This document shows, in pieces, positions 1 through 9,418 of a stretch of DNA of 64,000 nt (its first letter is position 1; each line of letters starts with the position of its first letter). The notes beneath the pieces are model-generated. The model was not told the DNA's origin. It worked only from the letters and a program-made list of their open reading frames with translations, and made no database searches. The stretch comes from Actinomyces naeslundii (GTDB lineage Bacteria > Actinomycetota > Actinomycetes > Actinomycetales > Actinomycetaceae): assembly GCF_001956585.1 (NCBI RefSeq), contig NZ_MSRR01000008.1, forward strand, positions 1 to 64,000, in the 5' to 3' direction. The position numbers and the translations under genes were made by a program.

Positions 1-1828
1 GGGTCGGCGTCGGCGTGGGCTTCGGGACCTCCGTGTAGGTGTTGGTCACCGTGACAAGGGTGGCGCTGGCAGCGCCCTCCTTGATCGTGAAGGCTCCGTT
101 GTCGATCTTGGTGTCGACCGTGTAGCCCTCGCGCTCAGCGCCGCCGTCAGCCTGCTTCTCCTTCTCGGTGACCTCGCAGTTGGTACCTACCGGTACGGAC
201 GGGCCGTCGACGGGCGTGCCGTCGCCCTTCACGTCAAGGGTTCCCTCGGAGCCGTTCTCACACGTGTAGGCGATCTGGAAAGTCTCCTTGGAGAAGGCCT
301 CCTTGTTGCTTCCCTCGACCTTCTTCACGACGGAGAAGGAACCGGTCTTCTGAATGACCTCGTTGTACAGGCCCACAGCCTGCACGGAGGAATCGACCGC
401 GAACGTCGCGGTCTCCTGCGTCTCAGTACCGTTGACGGAGAAGGTCTTGCCTCCCCAGCCAAGGGCCCCGGGAAGGGCCGCTGCGGACGTGTCCTCCGTC
501 AGCGTGATCTTGGTTCCCTTGGGGAACTCGCGCAGGGTGTCCCCGGCCTGCTGCTGGCCCGCAGCCACCTCAACGGTGTAGGGGTTCGACGCCGGCTTAT
601 TGGCCCAGGTCGGGTAGTCGGTCTCGGTCGTGCCGTTGGGGAGCTCGTAGGCGACGTTCACGCGGATCTTGGTGTCCGCAGGGACGTCGTTCTGGTGAGC
701 GCCGGTGACGTACTTCTTGACCCCGAAGGATCCGAAGCCCTGAGTCAGCTGCACGTCGTAGGAGATCGGGTCCTTGTAGGCCATCTGTGCGGACACCGTG
801 GTGTTCTTACCGCCGTTCAGGGTGGCGCTGTTGGAGTAGACCTTGCCTGGGACGATCTTGCCGCCCTCGGCCAGGGACTGGTAGACGATCTCGTAGTTCG
901 CGTTCTTGGCGAAGTTGCCGTCTGTACGGGACAGGGTGATGGACGCAGTGGTCCCGTCGGCGCCGATGGTCGGCTTCAGGGTGAACTTTCCGTGGTCGGT
1001 GTTCATGGCTGTGCCATCGGCCTTGGCGACGTCGAAGTAACCGTCGGCGCCACCGCCGAACTCCTCAGGGTTGACCCGCACGTACCAGGAGCCGAGATCC
1101 GGGTTGAGCTTCTGCCCGCCCCCGGAGACGTCGTTGAAGGTGACGGTGTTGACGCTACCTGCCTCCACTCCCAGGTGGTTGGCGATGGTCGTACCACTGA
1201 ACTGGATGTGCCAGGTCAGGCTGCTGGACTCGCGCTTGAGGGAGTTGGCGTACTTGCCAAGGTCCTTCTCAACCCATGCGATAGGGAGAATCCGCTCGTT
1301 GTTGGGGTGGAAGACCTCGACCTCGGTGCCGTTGGCGTCGAAGGTGGTCTTGTTGTCCTGGGTCACCTTCTGGGCCACGATCATCTGGTTGCCCGAGCCC
1401 TTGAGCTCGGTGGCGGCGCTGATCGCGGCGTTGAAGGTGCAGGTGAGGGTCTCGGTGGTCGTGACGCAGTCACCCACCTTGGTGCCGTTCCCGAGAACAA
1501 GATCGTCGTGTCGACCGATCTCGCGGTACCGGTACTCCGCCGGAAGGCCGATGCTGAAGGACTCGTCCGGCTGCGGATTGGCGGTAGAGGCGTCCCAGGC
1601 GAACTTCATGCGAACCGGGTCCTCGAGGTGCGCGGGCTTGCCCGGAAACTCCGTTCCGTCCTTGTCCGCGAGGATGAGAGGACTGAAGGAAACCTTCACC
1701 CCTGCATTCTGGTTCGCGCTCGCACGAGGTGCCACCAGCGCGACAAAGCTACCCAGTGCGACCAGCAGTACGCAGGCGAGCAGAGTCGCTACATACTTGC
1801 GACGCACGGAGAGGTGCTGTAAGTGCAT
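1..1828 (-). CDS. Cell-surface adhesin with DUF5979/Cna-B-like modules, 5' part (runs off left edge)
   Basis: The frame is open from an ATG at 1826-1828 to the window edge, giving 609 codons. A GGAG sits about seven bases before the start. The N-terminus is a typical Sec signal: the basic stretch SVRRKY, a long hydrophobic core, and a likely cleavage after ARASA near residue 38. The following ~320 residues resemble the folded ligand-binding region of Gram-positive adhesins. They lead into repeated beta-rich modules starting near residues 364 (GSFGVKKYVTG) and 495 (GSFSVVKKVEG). The second has the KKVxG, FxxxYTC and VTNTY pattern of DUF5979/SpaA-type stalk domains. At the edge the protein enters a PTPTPT linker, so more stalk repeats and a sortase signal probably lie to the left, but this is inference. 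The role would be adhesion at the cell wall. The ligand is unknown. Confidence 0.85.
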   Translation of the reverse strand, partial: MHLQHLSVRRKYVATLLACVLLVALGSFVALVAPRASANQNAGVKVSFSPLILADKDGTEFPGKPAHLEDPVRMKFAWDASTANPQPDESFSIGLPAEYRYREIGRHDDLVLGNGTKVGDCVTTTETLTCTFNAAISAATELKGSGNQMIVAQKVTQDNKTTFDANGTEVEVFHPNNERILPIAWVEKDLGKYANSLKRESSSLTWHIQFSGTTIANHLGVEAGSVNTVTFNDVSGGGQKLNPDLGSWYVRVNPEEFGGGADGYFDVAKADGTAMNTDHGKFTLKPTIGADGTTASITLSRTDGNFAKNANYEIVYQSLAEGGKIVPGKVYSNSATLNGGKNTTVSAQMAYKDPISYDVQLTQGFGSFGVKKYVTGAHQNDVPADTKIRVNVAYELPNGTTETDYPTWANKPASNPYTVEVAAGQQQAGDTLREFPKGTKITLTEDTSAAALPGALGWGGKTFSVNGTETQETATFAVDSSVQAVGLYNEVIQKTGSFSVVKKVEGSNKEAFSKETFQIAYTCENGSEGTLDVKGDGTPVDGPSVPVGTNCEVTEKEKQADGGAEREGYTVDTKIDNGAFTIKEGAASATLVTVTNTYTEVPKPTPTPT

Positions 1829-2086
1829 TCGTTATCTCCATCTTCATGGGGTGACATTCCTGGATTGTGGGGAAGTACAGGAATTCGTCGGGATACTATG
1901 GCGCTGACCCTAATGCGGGGAGTGCAATTTACGTTTTGTAACCATTGCGTTGCCGTATTGGTATATTTGCTGATCGGATGCTTGGTGTGCGCAGTATTCT
2001 CGGGCCCGCGCGGCCACCTGTGGGTTCCGGTCGCCGGGGAGATGTCTCCATAGACCGCGGTACGGTTCTGCGTTCATCGTGACGCC
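1829..2086. promoter_or_regulatory. Intergenic region with AT-rich divergent promoter zone
   Basis: About 258 bases separate the adhesin from the divergent gene at 2087. The stretch 1905-1985 is clearly lower in GC than its surroundings, with several T- and A-runs, and probably holds the promoter of the adhesin. An imperfect inverted repeat, ATTCCTG and CAGGAAT, lies at about 1855-1886. I could not fix a convincing -35/-10 pair on either strand. Confidence 0.35.
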
Positions 2087-3163
2087 ATGAGTTCCATGGT
2101 GGTGAGTCGTCGTGCGCTTGCGGGGCTGGTCGCGCTCGGCGGTGCCGGCGTGGTGCTCCGTCGGGACGGTGGTGGCGCCTGTCCTCGGCCGGGGCGGGAT
2201 CCGGGGGTTGAGACCAGGATTCGCAATGATCGTGATGACGTGGACGGTCGTCTGTGGGAGACGGTGACGGCGGCGGGCTGGCGGACGGACACGGGGCTGC
2301 GGTTCACCGGTTCCTTGAGCGGGGACTACCTCGACTACGACGGTCCTGAGGGGCTCGGTTCGTCCCGCCAGGATTTCGCGGAGATGCCCAAGCTGGTGCA
2401 TGAGGATGACGACTGTGTGGTGGTTCAGGCGGGGGCTGGGGTGTGTGCGCTTGAGCGTGCCGATGGGCGGGTGCGTTGGTCGGTGGCGTTGGAGGCTCCT
2501 CAGGGGGTGGTGACCGGGGGCGTGTCGCGTGGATTGGTGTGGACCAATGCGGGTGCTGTGGATCTGGGGACCGGTGAGGTGAGGAGGGTGCCCGAGGCGG
2601 TGTCCCGGGCGGTCAACCTGGTGGCCGGTGAGGGCGTCGTCGTGACCGTCGTGCCCGGCTACGGCGACAGGAGTGAGCTCGTCTGCCTGGAGTCCCGTGG
2701 CTGCTCGGAGAGGTGGTGCACCGGGATCGACGACCCGGGTGCGGCGTCACTGGCTCTCGACCACGAGGACAATGAGGTCTCCATCGGGCTGTCGGACCGC
2801 TACGACCTGGACAGCGGTGCGTACAACCTGGTGCTGGTGGACTTCCGTCGCATCGGGCCACGGGAGGGGGTCTTCGTCGTCGTCGACACCGAGGCCGGCG
2901 AGAGGGTGCGGGTGGTGGTCGACGACGACGGGACAGCGGTCGCGGTCCGTGCGTTCGCGCCGCAGGAGAGACTGAACGACGCGGGCTACCGGGAGGAGCG
3001 CACCTCGGGCGAGGAGCTGTGGTCGGTTCCGTTGGAGGCCCGCCCGGGCGCGGTCGTGGCCATTGACTCCGCCCTGGGAGAGCAGGGATCCTCCTTCTGG
3101 GTCATGGACCTGGACGATTCCGGCGCGCTGCACCTGGCGCACTGGAAGCCTGGCCCTGCGTGA
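2087..3163 (+). CDS. Hypothetical exported PQQ-like beta-propeller protein
   Basis: 358 residues. The N-terminus MSSMVVSRRALAGLVALG resembles an export signal with a twin arginine, followed by GGACP near residue 31, which is only a weak lipobox. The body has repeating patterns such as CVVVQAGAGVCALERADGRVRW and WTNAGAVDLGTGEVR. Short beta strands ending in DGxVxW or DxxTGE are typical of PQQ/quinoprotein-like propellers. The chain is shorter than a full eight-bladed propeller, so a truncated propeller is likely. No enzymatic motif is visible. It is a single gene divergent from the adhesin and ahead of aconitase, and its function is unknown. Confidence 0.6.
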   Translation: MSSMVVSRRALAGLVALGGAGVVLRRDGGGACPRPGRDPGVETRIRNDRDDVDGRLWETVTAAGWRTDTGLRFTGSLSGDYLDYDGPEGLGSSRQDFAEMPKLVHEDDDCVVVQAGAGVCALERADGRVRWSVALEAPQGVVTGGVSRGLVWTNAGAVDLGTGEVRRVPEAVSRAVNLVAGEGVVVTVVPGYGDRSELVCLESRGCSERWCTGIDDPGAASLALDHEDNEVSIGLSDRYDLDSGAYNLVLVDFRRIGPREGVFVVVDTEAGERVRVVVDDDGTAVAVRAFAPQERLNDAGYREERTSGEELWSVPLEARPGAVVAIDSALGEQGSSFWVMDLDDSGALHLAHWKPGPA

Positions 3164-3410
3164 GTGCGGAGCCCCCGGCCCGCGATAGGCCGGCGATAGG
3201 TGCGGGTGACCGCACGTTAATCGGCTCCGCCTCCGCGGTGGGGCCGGCAGCGCGATCGGTACCCTGCCAAGGATCCTTCAGGCCCTGCGGCATGTTGACG
3301 CGGGATGACGGAGCGTCGTCTAGCGTGTGTCGCGGCCTGATCGGGCAGGCCGGCTCCCGCACCCCGCGGGCGCATGGCGGCCCGCCCCCTTGTGCAGAAC
3401 AGGAACGACG
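3164..3410. promoter_or_regulatory. Upstream region of aconitase
   Basis: About 247 bases without a gene. It holds a short imperfect direct repeat around CGATAGG at 3182-3200 and a TAGCGT box near 3320 that could be a -10 for acnA. No clear operator or terminator hairpin was found. Confidence 0.25.
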
Positions 3411-6083
3411 TTGACAAGCCTCGACACCTTCCACTCCCGCTCCAGCCTCGACGTGGACGGCCGCGGTTACGAGATCTACCGCCTCGACGCCGTCCCCGGC
3501 CTGGAGCGCCTGCCCTACAGCCTCAAGGTGCTGGCCGAGAACCTGCTGCGCACCGAGGACGGCGCCAACATCACCGCTGATCACGTGCGAGCCCTGGCCG
3601 CCTGGGACCCCGCCGCCGAGCCCGACACGGAGATCCAGTTCACCCCGGCCCGCGTCGTCATGCAGGACTTCACCGGTGTGCCCTGCATCGTCGACCTGGC
3701 CACCATGCGTGAGGCGGTCGCCGACCTCGGTGGCGACCCCGAGGTCATCAACCCCCTCAACCCGGCGGAGATGGTCATCGACCACTCCGTCCAGATCGAC
3801 TCCTTCGGCCTGCCCGGCTCCCTGGAGCGCAACAAGGAGCGCGAGTACGAGCGCAACGCCGAGCGCTACCAGTTCCTGCGCTGGGGACAGGGCGCGCTGT
3901 CCAACTTCCGCGTCGTTCCTCCGGGCACCGGCATCGTTCACCAGGTCAACATCGAGTACCTGGCCCGCATCGTCTTCACCCACGAGGCTGACGGCGTCAC
4001 CCAGGCCTACCCAGACACCTGCGTGGGCACCGACTCCCACACCACCATGGTCAACGGCCTGGGCGTCCTGGGCTGGGGCGTGGGCGGCATCGAGGCCGAG
4101 GCCGCCATGCTGGGTCAGCCCGTCTCCATGCTCATCCCCAAGGTCGTGGGCTTCAAGCTCTCCGGAGCCATCCCCGCCGGCGCCACCGCCACCGACGTGG
4201 TGCTGACCATCACCGAGATGCTGCGTGCTCACGGGGTGGTGGGCAAGTTCGTGGAGTTCTACGGAGAGGGCGTCGCCGAGGTGCCGCTGGCCAACCGCGC
4301 CACCATCGGCAACATGAGTCCCGAGTTCGGATCCACCGCCGCGATCTTCCCGATCGATGAGGTGACCCTGGACTACCTGCGCCTGACCGGCCGCTCCGAG
4401 GAGCGCGTGCGCCTCGTGGAGGCCTACACCAAGGCCCAGGGCATGTGGCACGACCCCGCTCGCGAGCCCGTCTACTCCGAGTACCTCGAGCTGGACCTGT
4501 CCACCGTGGTGCCCTCGATCGCCGGCCCCAAGCGCCCCCAGGACCGCATCATTCTGTCGGGGGCCAAGGAGTCCTTCCAGGAGGTCCTGCCCGCCTACGC
4601 CTCCCAGCCCTCCAAGCCGACGCCGGTGACCCTGGCCGACGGCACCGCCACCGAGCTCGACCACGGGCACGTCGCCATCGCCTCGATCACCTCGTGCACC
4701 AACACCTCCAACCCCTCGGTGATGATGGCCGCCGGCCTGCTGGCACGCAACGCCGTGGCCCGGGGCCTGCGCTCCAAGCCCTGGGTGAAGACCTCCACCG
4801 CCCCCGGCAGCCAGGTCGTTACCGACTACTACGAGAAGGCCGGGCTGTGGCCCGCCCTCAACGAGCTGGGCTTCAACGTCGTCGGCTACGGCTGCGCCAC
4901 CTGCATCGGCAACTCCGGGCCGCTGCCGGCCGAGGTCTCCCAGGCGGTCAACGACGCCGACCTCGCCGTGGTCTCGGTGCTCTCGGGCAACCGTAACTTC
5001 GAGGGACGCATCAACCCCGACGTCAAGATGAACTACCTGGCCTCCCCGCCTCTGGTCATCGCCTACGCCCTGGCCGGGACCATGGACATCGACTTCGCCA
5101 CCGAGCCGCTGGGCCAGGACCCAGAGGGCCGCGATGTCTTCCTGTCCGACATCTGGCCCGACCCCACCGAGGTCCAGGCCGTCATCGACGCCACCATCGA
5201 CCGCGAGATGTACACGCGCGACTACGCCGACGTCTTCGCCGGTGACGAGCGCTGGCAGGGCCTGGACACCCCCGAGGGGGACACCTTCGCCTGGGACGAG
5301 GAGTCCACCTACGTGCGCAAGGCCCCCTTCTTCGAGGGGCTGACCATGGAGCTGACCCCGGTCACCGACATCGAGGGCGCTCGGGTGCTCGCGCTGCTGG
5401 GCGACTCGGTGACCACCGACCACATCTCCCCGGCCGGTGCCATCAAGGCGGACTCCCCGGCCGGCCGCTACCTGGCCGAGCACGGCGTGGCCCGCGCAGA
5501 CTTCAACTCCTACGGATCGCGCCGCGGCAACCACGAGGTCATGATCCGCGGTACTTTCGCCAACATCCGCCTGCGCAACCGGCTGCTCGACGGCGTCGAG
5601 GGCGGCTACACCCGCAACCTCCTCACCGGCGAGCAGGAGTCGATCTTCGACGCCTCCCAGGCCTACCAGGCGGCCGGCATCCCGCTGGTGGTCCTGGGCG
5701 GCAAGGAGTACGGCTCGGGATCCTCACGCGACTGGGCCGCCAAGGGCACGGCGCTGCTGGGCGTCAAGGCCGTCATCGCCGAGTCCTTCGAGCGCATCCA
5801 CCGCTCCAACCTCATCGGTATGGGCGTGGTGCCCCTCCAGTTCCCGGCAGGGCAGAGCGCTGAGTCGCTCGGTCTGGACGGCACCGAGATCTTCTCCATC
5901 ACGGGCCTGACGGCGCTCAACGAGGGCACCACCCCGCGCACCGTCACCGTCAGGGCCGAGAAGGCCGACGGCTCGGTGATCTCCTTCGATGCCGTCGTGC
6001 GCATCGATACTCCTGGCGAGGCCGACTACTTCCGCCACGGCGGCATCCTGCAGTACGTGCTGCGCCAGCTCGTCGGCGCCTGA
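3411..6083 (+). CDS. acnA: Aconitate hydratase A
   Basis: 890 residues, the usual length for the AcnA/IRP1 type. It interconverts citrate and isocitrate in the cytosol using a [4Fe-4S] cluster. The cluster cysteines are visible in [12 protein letters not shown] and [13 protein letters not shown]. The substrate-binding segments [36 protein letters not shown] and [17 protein letters not shown] are intact. The TTG at 3411 was chosen because AGGA lies six bases upstream and homology begins at once (TSLDTFHSR); a longer open frame reaches back to 3327 but has no such support. The gene stands alone, so no full TCA operon is implied. Its regulation is not evident from the sequence. Confidence 0.96.
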   Translation: MTSLDTFHSRSSLDVDGRGYEIYRLDAVPGLERLPYSLKVLAENLLRTEDGANITADHVRALAAWDPAAEPDTEIQFTPARVVMQDFTGVPCIVDLATMREAVADLGGDPEVINPLNPAEMVIDHSVQIDSFGLPGSLERNKEREYERNAERYQFLRWGQGALSNFRVVPPGTGIVHQVNIEYLARIVFTHEADGVTQAYPDTCVGTDSHTTMVNGLGVLGWGVGGIEAEAAMLGQPVSMLIPKVVGFKLSGAIPAGATATDVVLTITEMLRAHGVVGKFVEFYGEGVAEVPLANRATIGNMSPEFGSTAAIFPIDEVTLDYLRLTGRSEERVRLVEAYTKAQGMWHDPAREPVYSEYLELDLSTVVPSIAGPKRPQDRIILSGAKESFQEVLPAYASQPSKPTPVTLADGTATELDHGHVAIASITSCTNTSNPSVMMAAGLLARNAVARGLRSKPWVKTSTAPGSQVVTDYYEKAGLWPALNELGFNVVGYGCATCIGNSGPLPAEVSQAVNDADLAVVSVLSGNRNFEGRINPDVKMNYLASPPLVIAYALAGTMDIDFATEPLGQDPEGRDVFLSDIWPDPTEVQAVIDATIDREMYTRDYADVFAGDERWQGLDTPEGDTFAWDEESTYVRKAPFFEGLTMELTPVTDIEGARVLALLGDSVTTDHISPAGAIKADSPAGRYLAEHGVARADFNSYGSRRGNHEVMIRGTFANIRLRNRLLDGVEGGYTRNLLTGEQESIFDASQAYQAAGIPLVVLGGKEYGSGSSRDWAAKGTALLGVKAVIAESFERIHRSNLIGMGVVPLQFPAGQSAESLGLDGTEIFSITGLTALNEGTTPRTVTVRAEKADGSVISFDAVVRIDTPGEADYFRHGGILQYVLRQLVGA

Positions 6084-6116
6084 GCCGGCTTGGCCCGGCG
6101 TCGAGCGAATTTACCG

Positions 6117-6300
6117 GCAAAAGGAACGTGCACGGTACTCGTCCTGGTCGCCGGCGCCTCGACCGGGCTTGGACTGGCCACTGCGGCCGAACTGGTTGAT
6201 GACGGGATGACGTCGTCCTGCGCGCCTGCACCCTCCCGCCCCCCCTCACGGGGCAGGATCTCGCCGACCGAGCACTGGGCGAGCCGAGCCTGTGGAACTG
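6117..6300 (+). pseudogene. Relic of a short-chain dehydrogenase N-terminus
   Basis: Within the 347-base gap 6084-6430, the frame from about 6135 encodes a Rossmann start: VLVLVAGASTGLGLATAAEL followed by VDDG, with the GxxxGxG motif of classical SDRs. The frame then breaks. Adding one base after 6207 would give HDVVLRA, exactly the second beta strand expected after this motif. The frame after the break stops near 6330 with no further SDR similarity. There is no obvious start codon. I read this as a decayed, truncated SDR gene with a one-base deletion. The rest of the gap shows nothing clear. Confidence 0.5.
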
Positions 6301-6430
6301 GTGGTGGGGAGCGCAACCGGTGGCTCAGTACCACTGATATCTTCTGGGCCGCTTCCGAGTGGCGGGCATACTGGGAACACTGGGACACCAGTGGCACCGG
6401 AGCGGAATAAAGCGGACGGGGGAGGACAGG

Positions 6431-7402
6431 CTAGGGTTTCGTCACCTCCGGGGGCGGGGCACCTTCCACTGGCTCGGTTGCCGTCAGGACCTGCTGAGGT
6501 AGGCGCAAGCACTGCAATCCGGGATGATCGCGTAGTCCTGTGGCTCCGAAGCGGTACCACACCGTCACCACGGAGGCGATCACTGCGGCCGCGCCCTCGA
6601 GGCGCAAGGGGGACGTGTCCTCGAACTCGGCGAAGAACAGGCCCTCGGCGGGGAAAGGATGCATAGAGACTATGGCGGAGAAGTAGAAACTGATCCACTG
6701 GTAGTCCGCACGCTGCAGCAGGATGCGCTGCTCGGTGACCAGACAACGCACCTGCTGGTGCTCGCGCCACTGATCCGCCGCGAGTCGTTCGGCGGCTCGA
6801 CGTCTGGCGCTGTTGCTGATCGCGGTGGCGCCCATACCTGCCAGGACGAAGGCTGGCGATCCAAAGAACATACCGCTGGACTGCGTGTAGGACACGGTGG
6901 TTCCGTAGAAGCGCGCGTAGCCGGCCGGGCAGTCCACAACCGCAGCCTCGCCGGGATCCAGCACGACGTCCCAGGGCCGGAACCTGCCACCAGGGTCATC
7001 GGACAGGAGGCTGATCGCCAGTGCGCGGGCGTGATCCCAGGACTTGTACAGATCATCGCGTCGTGCGATCTCACGGCGTTCTTCCAAGGTGAAGTGGCCT
7101 GCACGCCTCCGATGGGCCACATAGACCCGGTGCATATGGTTGATGAACAGAACTATAGCGGTGATGAGGAGGATGGAGTTGAGCGAGCTCAGGGCGACGA
7201 CGGCTAGCCTCGTTCCCGCGTTCCACGAATTCGAGGTCTGCGAGCTGGACTGGTTCAGGAGATTGAACAGCTGCACCAGGAGCCAGCCGATAACTGAGGC
7301 CGCCAAGCACAGGATCCAGCCTCGGGCGCCGGTGGCTTGCTTGAAGGGGCCAGGAGTGATGGGCGCGCTGCCTTGAGCATATGAGGATGGATGATCGGGC
7401 AT
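6431..7402 (-). CDS. Hypothetical two-helix membrane protein
   Basis: 323 residues. A CGGAG six bases before the ATG supports the start. The N-terminal 110 residues hold two strong transmembrane segments (around WILCLAASVIGWLLVQLF and SILLITAIVLFI). A basic cytosolic stretch follows (HRRRAGHFTLEERREIARR), then a domain with the pattern LVTEQRILLQRADY and SIVSMHPFPAEGLFFAEF. That pattern resembles PH-like or SHOCT-associated membrane sensor domains, where a conserved strand reports a threshold response. I do not recognise a named family. It is a single gene, convergent with the SDR relic and divergent from the next genes, so context gives no function. Confidence 0.6.
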   Translation of the reverse strand: MPDHPSSYAQGSAPITPGPFKQATGARGWILCLAASVIGWLLVQLFNLLNQSSSQTSNSWNAGTRLAVVALSSLNSILLITAIVLFINHMHRVYVAHRRRAGHFTLEERREIARRDDLYKSWDHARALAISLLSDDPGGRFRPWDVVLDPGEAAVVDCPAGYARFYGTTVSYTQSSGMFFGSPAFVLAGMGATAISNSARRRAAERLAADQWREHQQVRCLVTEQRILLQRADYQWISFYFSAIVSMHPFPAEGLFFAEFEDTSPLRLEGAAAVIASVVTVWYRFGATGLRDHPGLQCLRLPQQVLTATEPVEGAPPPEVTKP

Positions 7403-7909
7403 TGGGAACTCCGTTCATGTGTTCGCTGCCTACGATAGGGGATGGCGACGACATGCAACGGCGCTCGCGCCTCGGTTTCATCTGGTACCGACCAGTACTG
7501 GCCTGTGTTGCGCCTGTGCTCGCGACCGCGGTTGGCACCTACTCCGACAGCAAGATGCTCGTCAGTGCTTTGGTGCTTGCCCTGGCCACGGTCACGGGGC
7601 TGTCCCTGCCCGATGCCGGCTGGCCCGCGTGAATGATGCCATGGAACTGCTGGGAGGTGTTGGTCGTCGAGACGCTCCGGGGTGGTGCTTCCTCGGCCGA
7701 GGGCATGAGCAAGTCATCGAATGTATGGGCAAACCGTCGCGAACATGGTGCGAAACTCAGTGTTCGACAGGTCTCCCATGTGCTGGGCAGTCTCGCAGGG
7801 AGTTGTAGAGAATTTATAAATGTTTGTGGAATAAAAGCCTTCTGTGTTCCGTTGCCCTGTAGGCCACACCGGCTGAACAACTAGCTACAACTTGTGAGGA
7901 GCAACGTCC
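7403..7909. other. 507-base gap before the flavoenzyme gene
   Basis: The left half contains a possible small ORF (7453-7632). The right half, 7633-7860, has no credible gene. A clearly AT-rich stretch at 7805-7850, including ATTTATAAAT and GAATAAAAG, looks like the promoter of the flavoenzyme gene at 7910. A GTTCGACA half-site lies near 7767, but no partner half was seen, so I do not call a LexA box. Confidence 0.35.
7453..7632 (+). CDS. Possible small two-helix membrane protein
   Basis: A 59-residue frame beginning MQRRSRLGFIWYRPVLA with a positively charged start. Two hydrophobic segments follow (PVLACVAPVLATAVG and MLVSALVLALATVTGLSL). The layout fits a small membrane protein with the N-terminus inside. 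There is no good ribosome site at the expected distance and no family is recognised. It may equally be a chance frame or the remains of a larger gene. Confidence 0.25.
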   Translation: MQRRSRLGFIWYRPVLACVAPVLATAVGTYSDSKMLVSALVLALATVTGLSLPDAGWPA

Positions 7910-9364
7910 ATGACCAGCAGCGCTACTATCTCAAACGAGCCCGCCTGTAGCCGGGACCAGCGGGTCGAGGAGGTCGACCTTCTCGTCGTCGGAGGCGGCA
8001 AGGCGGGCAAGTCCCTGGCGATGCTGCGCGCCAAGGCCGGTGACAAGGTCATCATGGTGGAGCGGGACAAGGTGGGCGGCACCTGCATCAACGTCGCCTG
8101 CATTCCCACCAAGACCCTCATCTCCGCCGCACGGGTCCTCCATGAGGTCCAGGGCTCGGGTGCCTATGGCGTCACCCTGCCCGAGCAGGACGGCGGCACC
8201 GACGCCCTGACCCAGGCCCGCATCGACCTGGCCTCCTTCCGCGCCCGCAAGGAGGCCGTCGTGGGCGGCATGGTGGCGGCTCACGAGAAGATGTTCCCCG
8301 CCTCCGGGATGGACTTCGTCAAGGGCACCGCCCGCTTCGTGGGGGAGCGCACCGTCGAGATCACCCTGAACGACGGTGGCCTGCGGCGCGTACGGGGCGC
8401 CAAGGTCCTCATCAACACCGGTACGACGCCGTCGGTCCCCCCGATCGATGGCCTGGCCGACGTGCGTTACTGGACCAGCGAGGACCTGCTCACCCTGCCC
8501 GAGCTGCCCACTGGGCTCGTGGTCCTGGGCGGCGGCGTCATCGGTGTCGAGATGGCCTCCCTCATGGGGCTCCTCGGCGTGCCGGTCACCATCGTCCACG
8601 CCGGTCAGCACATTCTGGACCGTGAGGACGACGACGTCGCCGCCGAGGTGACCGCCGGCCTGGAGGCCCTGGGCGTCACGGTCCTGACCGGTGCGCGCGC
8701 CTCGAGAGTCAGCGCTGCGGCCGACGGGCAGGGCGTCGTCGTCACCACTGCCGACGGGCGCGAGGCGACCGGCTCCCACCTGCTCGTCGCCCTGGGACGC
8801 ACTCCTGTCACTGCCGGCCTCGGCCTGGAGACCGCGGGGGTGGAGCTGACCGAGCGTGGCTTCGTGCACGTCGACGACCACCTGCGCACCACTGCGGAGA
8901 ACGTCTACGCCGCCGGTGACGTGGCCGGGACGCCCCAGTTCACCCACGCCTCCTGGAACGACTTCCGCGTCCTGCGCGACCTCTTCGCCGGTAAGGAGGC
9001 CTCCACCACCGGGCGCCTCATCCCGTGGGCCGTCTTCACCACGCCCGAGCTCGGGCACGTGGGCCTGACCGAGGCCGAGGCCCGCCAGGCCGGCTACGAG
9101 GTGCGCGTCGCCAAGACGCCCACGGCGGCCGTCCCGCGCGCTAAGACCTTGGGCCGCACCGAGGGCTTCTTCAAGGTCGTCGTCGACGCCCGCACCGACC
9201 TCATCCTGGGCGCCGCCATCATCGGTGCCGAGGCCAGCGAGGTCGTCACCAGCATCCAGATGGCGATGCTGGGTGGCCTGACGTGGCAGCAGGTGCGCGA
9301 TGCCGTCATCACCCACCCCACCATGAGCGAGGGACTCAACATCGTCCTGGACTCCCTGGGCTGA
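7910..9364 (+). CDS. FAD-dependent pyridine nucleotide-disulfide oxidoreductase (MerA/RclA-like)
   Basis: 484 residues, class I flavoprotein disulfide reductase. Order: FAD-binding DLLVVGGGKAGKSLA (about 24), redox-active pair GGTCINVACIPTKT (about 57), NAD(P)-binding VVLGGGVIGVEMAS (about 205), FAD motif VYAAGDVAGTPQFTHAS (about 330), and the dimer-interface THPTMSEGLN near the end. The C-terminal His-Pro-Thr fits the His-Glu pair of this family. The CINVAC form (not CLNVGC) and the lack of adjacent 2-oxoacid dehydrogenase genes argue against lipoamide dehydrogenase. Mercuric-reductase-like or RclA-like enzymes are closer, and the true substrate is unknown. There is no N-terminal HMA domain or C-terminal Cys pair, so mercury reduction is unlikely. 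GAGGAG precedes the ATG by eight bases. Confidence 0.88.
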   Translation: MTSSATISNEPACSRDQRVEEVDLLVVGGGKAGKSLAMLRAKAGDKVIMVERDKVGGTCINVACIPTKTLISAARVLHEVQGSGAYGVTLPEQDGGTDALTQARIDLASFRARKEAVVGGMVAAHEKMFPASGMDFVKGTARFVGERTVEITLNDGGLRRVRGAKVLINTGTTPSVPPIDGLADVRYWTSEDLLTLPELPTGLVVLGGGVIGVEMASLMGLLGVPVTIVHAGQHILDREDDDVAAEVTAGLEALGVTVLTGARASRVSAAADGQGVVVTTADGREATGSHLLVALGRTPVTAGLGLETAGVELTERGFVHVDDHLRTTAENVYAAGDVAGTPQFTHASWNDFRVLRDLFAGKEASTTGRLIPWAVFTTPELGHVGLTEAEARQAGYEVRVAKTPTAAVPRAKTLGRTEGFFKVVVDARTDLILGAAIIGAEASEVVTSIQMAMLGGLTWQQVRDAVITHPTMSEGLNIVLDSLG

Positions 9365-9378
9365 GAACCTGAGGCCGG

Positions 9379-9418
9379 GCCCCGCCTGGACGGTCTGAAT
9401 GACCTGCTCAGGCGGGGC
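9379..9418. terminator. Shared terminator between convergent genes
   Basis: A 10-bp GCCCCGCCTG / CAGGCGGGGC stem encloses a second small stem, GGTC-TGAAT-GACC. It lies between the convergent flavoenzyme and YbaK genes and overlaps the last codons of the latter. No T-run is seen, as is common in actinobacteria. Confidence 0.65.

Noticed and set aside
695-1822. 375-residue forward frame in the left-edge region
   Set aside because: The minus-strand adhesin with signal peptide and ribosome site explains this DNA.
3102-5534. 810-residue open frame antisense to aconitase
   Set aside because: It mirrors the third-position GC bias of acnA and has a Gly/Val/Asp-rich composition with no motif. Shadow frame.
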